Shown here piece by piece: positions 1 to 5,714 of a stretch of 15,649 nucleotides of DNA (within the stretch, counting starts at the first letter, position 1; the number at the start of each line of letters is the position of its first letter). The notes beneath the pieces are model-generated. The model did not search any database, was not told where the DNA came from, and saw only the letters and a list, made by a program, of their open reading frames with translations. Location of the stretch: contig JAPUKI010000084.1 of NCBI GenBank assembly GCA_027295745.1, positions 1 through 15,649 on the forward strand. The letters are read 5' to 3'. The position numbers and the translations under genes were made by a program. The stretch comes from Acidobacteriota bacterium. Its GTDB lineage: Bacteria; Acidobacteriota; UBA6911; RPQK01; JADFOI01.

Positions 1-285
1 AGCCAGGTGTTGGCAAATAGCTTCTCCTTCACGATCGGGATCAGTTGCCAGGTAAATTTCTGTTACCTTTTCGGCTGCCTTTCTCAGGTCATGAACAATC
101 TTCGACTTTCCGGAAATAACCTGGTAGGTGGGACGAAAATCATTTTTGATGTCCACACCCAGGCTTGTTTTCGGGAGATCCTTGATGTGGCCCAACGAGG
201 CCAGCACCGAATAGCTCTTTCCCAGGTACCGCTCAATCGTTTTCGCTTTGGCTGGCGATTCTACGATCACCATCGCTTTGGGCAT
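1..285 (-). CDS. topA: DNA topoisomerase I, N-terminal part (gene runs off the left edge)
   Basis: The first 95 residues of a type IA topoisomerase are visible; the rest lies beyond base 1. The protein relaxes negative supercoils by nicking one strand through a tyrosine that is outside the window. The visible part is the TOPRIM domain. It opens MPKAMVIVESPAKAKTIERY, with the conserved Glu at residue 9, and the acidic metal-binding motif DPDREGE lies near residues 82-88. Between them is the usual GHIKDLP segment. The ATG at 283-285 gives the canonical family start. A GAGGTGA stretch lies about 12 bases upstream and is a possible though distant ribosome site. The gene lies directly downstream of dprA on the same strand, a gene order common in bacteria. 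The 154-base gap holds a heptamer repeat array. Identity is very secure. Confidence 0.96.
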   Translation of the reverse strand, partial: MPKAMVIVESPAKAKTIERYLGKSYSVLASLGHIKDLPKTSLGVDIKNDFRPTYQVISGKSKIVHDLRKAAEKVTEIYLATDPDREGEAICQHLA

Positions 286-354
286 TGGCCTTTTCTTTCA
301 CCTCACCTTTTCTGTCACTCGATTTAATATACCCTATTGTTCAGGACGGCTGAG

Positions 355-439
355 GGAGACAGCTGACAGATGGCAGCTGACAACTGACAATAAACAATAG
401 ACCACCTGAATTCACCATTCACAAGTCGCAAATTACAAT
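355..439. repeat. Heptamer-phased degenerate repeat array R1 (dprA-topA gap)
   Basis: On the plus strand, words of the type GCTGACA, ACTGACA, ATAAACA and ATTCACA follow each other with a seven-base period from about 355 up to the dprA stop. On the coding strand of topA, just downstream, the same array reads TGTCAGC-like. The words are degenerate but the CA at the end of each unit stays in phase. Confidence 0.75.
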
Positions 440-1549
440 CTAACAGATTTTCCGGCTGAATTGGCGTCCCGGCAATTGACGAATGAGTCCTTTCATCTCC
501 AGTTGCAACAACACCTCGTTCAACTGAGAGAGCCTGAGCGTGGAGATTTTCAGAAGCTGATCGAAGTGCATGGATGTATCCGGCGCTAAAAGTTTCACGA
601 CTTTCTCTTCAGCTCGGGTCAGCGACTCCACCCGATATGGGGGAGACGGAGTTGCCTGCTGAGTCAGCAAATCTAAAACGTAGGGTGGCAATTCCTCCAG
701 GACATCCTGGATGTCGAGAACGATCTTGGCACCCTGTTTGATCAGGTAGTTGGGACCATAGCTTCCCAAACTGGTGATGTTTCCGGGGACCGCCCACAGC
801 TCACGATTCTGTTCCAACGCCAGCCGGGCCGTGATCAATGAACCAGAAAACTCCGATGCCTCAGTAATGAGCGTACCGTAGCATAACCCACTGATAACTC
901 GGTTGCGAATGGGGAAGTTTTGAGGTGCCGGAAAAGTGCCGCAGAGAAATTCGCTGATGACGCATCCGCCTTCGCAGACCCGTCGGTACAAACGGCGGTT
1001 CTCTCGAGGATAGATGACGTCAACTCCATTTCCCAGGACAGCTACGGTTGTCCCACCACTCTCAAGAGCTCCAATGTGGGCTAGGGAATCAATTCCCCGG
1101 GCCAGACCACTGACAATGCAAAGTCCCACTGACGAGAGCTCACGGGTAATTTTTTGAGTTATCTCTTTCCCATACACTGAACAGCGACGTGAGCCCACCA
1201 CAGCAATGGAGGGACGGCACAGAAGCGCAAGGTTCCCAAGACAGTAGAGAACCAGAGGAGGATCGAAAATTTGCTTCAGTCGGTGGGGGTATAGGTCATC
1301 GAAAATCGATAAAATACAGATTCCCTTCTCGCGGGCCTGCTGAAGAACCTTTTCCCCAGCTCGCAGGGCACAACCTTTGGAGATAAAGGCCTTGGTTTCC
1401 TCAGCGAGTTGAAACCCAGCCAGTCGGGCAGGCGAAAGCCTGAGCAATTCTGACGGTGATCCGCAAGCCTGGATGAGCGAGTTAAGCCGCCTGGTACCCA
1501 ACCCGGGGATCAGGCTCAGTGCGAGACAGTGATACGTTTCCTCTTTCAT
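440..1549 (-). CDS. dprA: DNA processing protein DprA (Smf), natural-transformation factor
   Basis: This 369-residue DprA/Smf protein binds incoming single-stranded DNA in the cytoplasm and loads RecA during natural transformation. Residues 1-70 form an N-terminal helix-hairpin-helix/SAM-like region (IPGLGTRRL at 14-22). The Rossmann-like DprA core follows: VGSRR at 118-122, SGLARGID at 147-154, FPIRNR at 212-217, SGSLITA at 235-241 and a VPGN loop near 254. After a proline-rich linker, residues 310-365 fit the C-terminal winged-helix (DML1-like) domain. The length is normal. The ATG at 1547-1549 is the only start that gives the family N-terminus; no strong Shine-Dalgarno sequence is visible. 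It is followed by topA and is divergent from mqnA. Presence of dprA alone does not prove competence, because the protein is widespread. Confidence 0.95.
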   Translation of the reverse strand: MKEETYHCLALSLIPGLGTRRLNSLIQACGSPSELLRLSPARLAGFQLAEETKAFISKGCALRAGEKVLQQAREKGICILSIFDDLYPHRLKQIFDPPLVLYCLGNLALLCRPSIAVVGSRRCSVYGKEITQKITRELSSVGLCIVSGLARGIDSLAHIGALESGGTTVAVLGNGVDVIYPRENRRLYRRVCEGGCVISEFLCGTFPAPQNFPIRNRVISGLCYGTLITEASEFSGSLITARLALEQNRELWAVPGNITSLGSYGPNYLIKQGAKIVLDIQDVLEELPPYVLDLLTQQATPSPPYRVESLTRAEEKVVKLLAPDTSMHFDQLLKISTLRLSQLNEVLLQLEMKGLIRQLPGRQFSRKIC

Positions 1550-1597
1550 TTCATTATCTAATACGTTTCAGTTGGAAAATCTGCGAAGCTTTTCCGC

Positions 1598-1686
1598 AGA
1601 CCACAGGACTGAGGACTGATTCCTTTCTCCTGTCGGCTGTCAGCTGTCAGTTGTCAGTTGTCAGTTGTCAGTTGTTTGTTATCTGA
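1598..1686. repeat. Heptamer-phased array R2 between divergent dprA and mqnA
   Basis: The left part (about 1600-1622) reads CCACAGG ACTGAGG. After a CCTTTCTCC interruption, the right part (about 1631-1680) is a clean run of GTCAGCT/GTCAGTT units with a seven-base period, four of them GTCAGTT. The word type switches strand in the middle of the gap, so each flanking gene has a T-rich version on its own coding strand just before its start. Confidence 0.85.
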
Positions 1687-1692
1687 TATCAT
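1665..1692 (+). promoter_or_regulatory. Candidate sigma-70 promoter for mqnA built on the heptamer array
   Basis: TTGTCA at 1665-1670 (five of six matches to TTGACA) is followed after 16 bases by TATCAT at 1687-1692 (five of six matches to TATAAT). Transcription would start near 1699, about ten bases before the mqnA ATG. The -35 box lies within the last repeat units. This is a pattern match only, and the same TTGTCA recurs in each upstream unit. Confidence 0.35.
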
Positions 1693-1709
1693 CCCCCTGC
1701 TATTTCCTC

Positions 1710-2540
1710 ATGAAGCTCAAAGTCTCCTTCATCGAGTATCTCAATTCCGTACCCCTGGGATGGGGCTTTCTGAATGGGCCCTACCAGGACACCTTTGACA
1801 TACTCTTTGACGTTCCTTCGCAGTGCGCCGAGCGCCTGTCCAGCGGAGAAGCCGATGTCGGATTGATCCCGGTGATCGAATATCAAAGGATCCCCGGTTT
1901 GACGGTCCTTCCCGACATCGCCATCGCCTCCAAAAGGGAGTCCAAGAGTGTCTTATTTGTCAGCAAGAAACCCCTGAGGAAAGTCTCCAGCGTTGCGGTC
2001 GACAGCTCAAGCCGCACCTCAGTAGCTCTTCTCAAGATTGTTCTCCATAAATTCTACGGTCGGCATTCTGTCACTTACCATCAAGAGCCTCCCGACCCGG
2101 AAAGAATGCTTGAACTCCACGACGCCGCCTTGATCATTGGGAACCCGGCACTGAAAGTCTGCCGGGATTCTTTACATGTTTACGATCTGGCAGGCGAATG
2201 GAATCGCTTTACCGGGCTACCCTTCGTGTTCGCGTTCTGGGCTGTCCGATCAGGAGCCGATCTTGGAGAGCAAGCGCAAGTTTTCTATTCATCCAGGGAG
2301 CAAGGACTGAGAGAAGTCGATTCAATCGCTACTCTTTATTCGCGGAAGCTCGGGGTCGAGGCCGCAGAAATCCGCACATACATCTTGGAAAATCTGAATT
2401 ACTCTCTGGATCAGGCCAATCTGCGTGGTTTGCAGGCTTTCTTCGATGCAGCCGCAGAATTGGGTCTGACCTCCAATGCCAGACCCCTGGAGTTCTACCC
2501 GACAGATGGTCACGAAAAGCTTCCAAGAGATGGTCGTTAA
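1710..2540 (+). CDS. mqnA: Chorismate dehydratase MqnA (futalosine menaquinone pathway)
   Basis: This 276-residue protein of the MqnA/MqnD family has a periplasmic-binding-protein-like fold but acts in the cytoplasm. MqnA removes water from chorismate to give 3-enolpyruvylbenzoate, the first step of the futalosine route to menaquinone. Visible hallmarks are FIEYLNSVPLGWGF at residues 7-20, GEADVGLIPVIEY near 46-58, a Ser/Lys-rich KRESKSVLF segment and GLPFVFAFWAVR near 170-181. The frame is open from 1665, but residues before MKLKVSF are encoded by the heptamer array and look non-native, so the ATG at 1710 is chosen. No Shine-Dalgarno sequence precedes it. The stop overlaps the next gene by 11 bases, suggesting co-transcription. 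No other menaquinone gene is visible in the window. MqnD is a less likely alternative. Confidence 0.9.
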   Translation: MKLKVSFIEYLNSVPLGWGFLNGPYQDTFDILFDVPSQCAERLSSGEADVGLIPVIEYQRIPGLTVLPDIAIASKRESKSVLFVSKKPLRKVSSVAVDSSSRTSVALLKIVLHKFYGRHSVTYHQEPPDPERMLELHDAALIIGNPALKVCRDSLHVYDLAGEWNRFTGLPFVFAFWAVRSGADLGEQAQVFYSSREQGLREVDSIATLYSRKLGVEAAEIRTYILENLNYSLDQANLRGLQAFFDAAAELGLTSNARPLEFYPTDGHEKLPRDGR

Positions 2541-3699
2541 ACCAGGCCTGGAAGTTCTCCTCCAACAGCAGATAGATCTGATCCAAGGCAAACGGATTGG
2601 CATCATCGTCAACCCCAGCTCAATCGATTCCCAATTGGAACACACGCTGGATCTCTTTTTCAGTCACGCCGACATAAACCTGACCACGGTTATGGGACCT
2701 CAACACGGCATCCGGGGAGAAACCCAGGACAATATGATTGAATGGGAAGACTACCGCGACCCCCCAACCCAGCTTCCTGTCTACAGTCTCTACAGCAAGA
2801 CCAGGAGTCCCACCCGGAAGATGCTGGCGGATGTCGATGTGGTGATCTTCGATCTTCAGGATACCGGCGCCCGCTACTACACCTTTGTTTACACCATGGC
2901 CCTGGCCATGAAGGCCTGCCAGCAACAGGGCAAATCCTTTATTGTTCTGGATCGCCCCAATCCGATTAACGGGATCGAGGTGGAAGGAACCGTCCTAGAT
3001 CCAAACTTCAGCTCATTTGTCGGACTGTATCCTTTGGCCATCCGGCACGGGATGACCGTGGGAGAATTGGCGCTCTATTTCAACAAAGAGTTTCGTATTC
3101 ATTGTGAGCTGGAAGTGGTCAAAATGGGCGGCTGGAAAAGAGAGATGTTTTTCGAAGATACTGGACTCCCCTGGGTGCTTCCTTCGCCCAATATTCCCAC
3201 GGTGGATACGGCAATCGTCTATCCCGGTATGTGCCTGCTTGAAGGCACCAATATTTCCGAAGGGAGAGGAACAACTCGACCATTTGAATTCAGCGGAGCA
3301 CCCTGGATCCAACCCCTTGAGATGATCGGGCAATTAGGGGCAATGGACCTCCCGGGAGCTGTTTTTCGCCCCATTTACTTCACGCCAACTTTCCACAAAT
3401 GGTCTACTCAGATGATTGGAGGAATCCAGATTCACGTTCAGGATCGAAGAGCATTCCGGCCCTTCCGCACGGGTCTGGCCCTGTTAAAGGTCTATCGAGA
3501 ACTGGGTGAAGAGCAATTCAAATGGAAGAACCCACCTTTCGAGTACGAAGACAAAAAGCTTCCATTTGACATTCTTTGCGGTACCGACAAGATCCGAAAG
3601 CAGATGGAAGCAGAGGCCAGCCTGCAGGAAATCGAGCATTCCTGGAGGGATGAGCTTCAAAAGTTTCGGGAAGTCCGTCAAAAATATCTGCTATATTGA
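2530..3699 (+). CDS. DUF1343 protein, NamZ-like exo-beta-N-acetylmuramidase (GH171 family)
   Basis: This 389-residue protein matches DUF1343 over its whole length. The family's characterised member, Bacillus subtilis NamZ, cuts MurNAc from the non-reducing end of peptidoglycan chains. Visible blocks are GKRIGIIVNPSS (21-32), GPQHGIRGETQD (56-67), FDLQDTGARYYTF, VLDRPNPINGIEVEG, FVGLYPLAIRHGMTVGELA, WVLPSPNIPT, YPGMCLLEGTNISEGRGTT and a PFEFSGAPW segment. The frame is open from 2476. The ATG at 2530 is preferred because it gives the normal N-terminus and overlaps mqnA by only 11 bases; neither start gives a signal peptide. The motif usually written PEHG reads PQHG here (Gln58). A MurU-like and an AmgK-like gene follow downstream, fitting MurNAc salvage. 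Family membership is secure; the exact substrate is inferred. Confidence 0.85.
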   Translation: MVVKPGLEVLLQQQIDLIQGKRIGIIVNPSSIDSQLEHTLDLFFSHADINLTTVMGPQHGIRGETQDNMIEWEDYRDPPTQLPVYSLYSKTRSPTRKMLADVDVVIFDLQDTGARYYTFVYTMALAMKACQQQGKSFIVLDRPNPINGIEVEGTVLDPNFSSFVGLYPLAIRHGMTVGELALYFNKEFRIHCELEVVKMGGWKREMFFEDTGLPWVLPSPNIPTVDTAIVYPGMCLLEGTNISEGRGTTRPFEFSGAPWIQPLEMIGQLGAMDLPGAVFRPIYFTPTFHKWSTQMIGGIQIHVQDRRAFRPFRTGLALLKVYRELGEEQFKWKNPPFEYEDKKLPFDILCGTDKIRKQMEAEASLQEIEHSWRDELQKFREVRQKYLLY

Positions 3700-3702
3700 G
3701 AG

Positions 3703-3789
3703 CAGATAACAGCTGACAACTGGCAGCTGACAATAGGCAATAGGGCAATAGGCAATCGGCAACAAACTGCTGACAATAGACATCAGAGA
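3703..3789. repeat. Heptamer-phased array R3 (NamZ-like to CYTH gap)
   Basis: Units such as GCTGACA, ACTGGCA, ATAGGCA, ATCGGCA and ATAGACA follow the NamZ-like stop with a seven-base period and one two-base slip near 3743. All units end in CA. The array fills almost the whole gap, ending about eight bases before the CYTH start. Confidence 0.8.
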
Positions 3790-3796
3790 GTGATCG

Positions 3797-4399
3797 ATGG
3801 CACTGGAGACTGAGGTCAAAATCCGCATCTCACAGGAGGATCTTGACCCTATTCGCACTCGCCTCACTGAATTGGGGGCTCGCTGCCTCTCACCCCGGAA
3901 AAAAGAGGAAAACCGTCTCTTTGATTTTCCCGATGGGAACCTGGTGACGTGCGGCTGTGCCGTGCGTCTTCGTATCTACGGAGACACAACCACTCTAACC
4001 TTCAAAGGAGAGCTCAAGGATGATCCTCGTTTCAAAAAACGGGAAGAGCTGGAGAGCAACGTCCAGGACGCCAAGACACTGACAAAGGTTCTGGAAGGCC
4101 TGGGTATGAGCATCTGCTTTGAATACTCGAAGTTCCGCGAGATTTTCAGGCTGTCTTTGGATCAGCGTCAAGTCCATATCTGCCTGGACGAAACTCCGGT
4201 TGGAACCTTCGCGGAACTTGAAGGATCTCCAGCAGACATTGAGTCCCTGGCTGCCAAGCTCGGATGGACTCCTGATTTGTTCATCAAAAAGAACTATGTG
4301 GAGATGTATCTGGAAGGAAAGGCAGGGGAGAGGAGGCAGGAGTCAGAAGACAGGAGTCAGGAGGAAAAGGATTCTTCGAACCTGGAACTTGAAACTTGA
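3797..4399 (+). CDS. CYTH-domain protein (CyaB/thiamine-triphosphatase-like phosphohydrolase or cyclase)
   Basis: This 200-residue protein has a CYTH triphosphate-tunnel fold. Such enzymes bind a triphosphate through metal ions inside a beta-barrel; members include class IV adenylate cyclase, thiamine triphosphatase and inorganic triphosphatases. The signature ExExK is Glu4-Thr-Glu6-Val-Lys8. Other family residues are visible: RLRIYGDTTTLTFKGE near 57-72, KKREELES near 79-86, FREIFRL, the DETPVGTFAELEG loop near 134-146 and KKNYVEMY near 164-171. The domain ends near residue 175; the remaining tail (about GERRQES to the end) is encoded by a heptamer repeat array and is rich in Glu, Arg and Ser. 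An AGAGAG stretch lies ten bases before the ATG. The exact substrate cannot be read from the sequence. Confidence 0.87.
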   Translation: MALETEVKIRISQEDLDPIRTRLTELGARCLSPRKKEENRLFDFPDGNLVTCGCAVRLRIYGDTTTLTFKGELKDDPRFKKREELESNVQDAKTLTKVLEGLGMSICFEYSKFREIFRLSLDQRQVHICLDETPVGTFAELEGSPADIESLAAKLGWTPDLFIKKNYVEMYLEGKAGERRQESEDRSQEEKDSSNLELET

Positions 4400-4438
4400 A
4401 ACCTGGAACCTGCAACCTGCCACCTGAAATCTGAAACC
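4321..4438. repeat. Heptamer-phased array R4 overlapping the CYTH 3' end and reaching the next start codon
   Basis: AGGAGTC-type units (about 4330-4368) change into RAACYTG-type units (GAACCTG, GAACTTG, AAACCTG, CAACCTG) from about 4379, with a seven-base period through to AAACC at 4438. The first part is translated as the CYTH tail and holds its stop codon. The last unit abuts the ATG of the MurU-like gene. Confidence 0.85.
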
Positions 4439-5437
4439 ATGCGCGGCATGATCCTGGCAGCCGGCTTAGGAAAGCGGCTCCACCCTCTGAGCGTGTTTCG
4501 TGCAAAAGCGGCCGTTCCCTTCCTCAACCGCCCTCTGATCCAATATTCATCGGAACTTTTGATGCGTGCCCAGCTCACAGAAATAGTGATTAATTCGCAC
4601 CATCTACCGAACTCCATTCGAGCTGCGATCAACACCATGACGAGCGAAGGTCAGGAGACACCTCAAATCCTTTTCTCCCACGAGGAAGAGATGCTGGGAA
4701 CGGCGGGCGCTATCGGCCAGGTTCGTGACTTCCTGGCTGGTGACACCTTCGTGGTCTGCAGCGGAAAAATCTACTTTGAACAGGATCTGGAGCGCGCCAT
4801 CCGCTTCCACCACGAAATGGAATCCATCGTTACTCTGCTCCTGGTCCCATACTCAGAGGGAGATCCCTACAATCCCGTTTTCCTGGATAAACAGAACAAC
4901 ATCACCGGATTCGGACCCGGAGAGAAGGGGACCCACTTCCACCAGCCCTACGTCTTCACCGGAGTTCACATCCTCGCTCCGGAGATTTTAGATTTCATTC
5001 CCGAAGGTCCCTCCGAGACTGTCAACGATCTCTATCCCCGCCTGATCGAGGGTGGCTATGGCGTGAGGGGTTTTGTGAGCGAAGCCTACTGGTGTGAATG
5101 CAGCACTCCCGAAAACTATCTGTCGAAATCACTGGAAGTCCTTCAAAGAAGAGGATTAGAAAACCTGATTGAAGGTGAGATTAGCTCTCCTTGTCAGGGC
5201 GTGGTGGCCCCCCACTCCGTCCAAGTGGATAGTGGGAGCATTCTGAAAAACTCAATCCTCTGGGACCAAGTGAGAGTGGGCCGAAATTCGTCTCTCAGCG
5301 ATGCTATAGTCACGGAAGGAGTTACGCTGGGGCCAGACACTCATCTGGAGAAAGTCATAGTCACTCCCCTGCTCGAGAATACTCAGGACAGGCAGACCGC
5401 ACAACGGGTTGATAACTATCTGATCTGGCCGTTATGA
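4439..5437 (+). CDS. NDP-sugar nucleotidyltransferase, MurU/mannose-1-P guanylyltransferase-like
   Basis: This 332-residue protein has an N-terminal Rossmann-like nucleotidyltransferase domain (residues 1-240) and a C-terminal left-handed beta-helix-like part (about 245-325). The family transfers a nucleotide onto a sugar-1-phosphate. The signature ILAAGLGKR at 5-13 binds the nucleotide triphosphate, and Lys23 lies where the conserved Lys of the signature falls. Near 107-116 the sequence is CSGKIYFEQD: the usual metal-binding Asp of the GD motif is Lys110. The second metal Asp, usually in WxDxGTPE, is Glu220 (WCECSTPE). Only the adjacent AmgK-like kinase suggests MurU activity (MurNAc-1-P to UDP-MurNAc); classical MurU lacks the C-terminal extension. 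The start codon abuts a repeat array and has no Shine-Dalgarno sequence; Met4 (4448) is an alternative start. Confidence 0.8.
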   Translation: MRGMILAAGLGKRLHPLSVFRAKAAVPFLNRPLIQYSSELLMRAQLTEIVINSHHLPNSIRAAINTMTSEGQETPQILFSHEEEMLGTAGAIGQVRDFLAGDTFVVCSGKIYFEQDLERAIRFHHEMESIVTLLLVPYSEGDPYNPVFLDKQNNITGFGPGEKGTHFHQPYVFTGVHILAPEILDFIPEGPSETVNDLYPRLIEGGYGVRGFVSEAYWCECSTPENYLSKSLEVLQRRGLENLIEGEISSPCQGVVAPHSVQVDSGSILKNSILWDQVRVGRNSSLSDAIVTEGVTLGPDTHLEKVIVTPLLENTQDRQTAQRVDNYLIWPL

Positions 5438-5441
5438 ACAA

Positions 5442-5714
5442 GTGCCTCGGTTCATAAATACGGCAGCCTTTGCTGATGGGTCTTGCGAGGCGAGGTCAAG
5501 GAGCGAGGAGGAGGCGATGCAGGGACATCGACGACGACGAGGGACGCAGAGATCGCCCGCAACCCCCATTAGCCCGAAGGGTGGCGACGGGACGGCGTTG
5601 ATTTCTTTGTTGCTCCTCCTCTACGATACACACTGGCATCGCATCGTCGTCGCTTCGCGAACTCAACGCCGTCGCCCGCGCCACAAAGGTTACCGTATTT
5701 ATGATCCGAGGCAC
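5442..5714. repeat. 273-base inverted-repeat element, copy 1 (MITE-like or structured RNA)
   Basis: The element starts GTGCCTCGG and ends CCGAGGCAC. The outer 31 bases at each end are inverted repeats (28 of 31 pair). Inside are further pairing stretches: GCTGATGGG at 5472-5480 against CCCCCATTAGC near 5564-5573, GGCGAT at 5513-5518 against ATCGCC at 5552-5557, and GACGGCGTTGA at 5591-5601 against its exact complement at 5663-5673. A second copy lies at 10430-10702, the same length, with 41 differences by hand count and no gaps. No target-site duplication or transposase is visible. It fills the gap between the MurU-like and AmgK-like genes and overlaps the start of the latter. Confidence 0.8.

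Noticed and set aside
1665..1709. Upstream extension of mqnA from 1665 (MSVVCYLISSPCYFL), which looks like a signal peptide
   Set aside because: It is encoded by the heptamer array and the candidate promoter. MqnA is cytoplasmic and the family starts at the MKLKVSF methionine.
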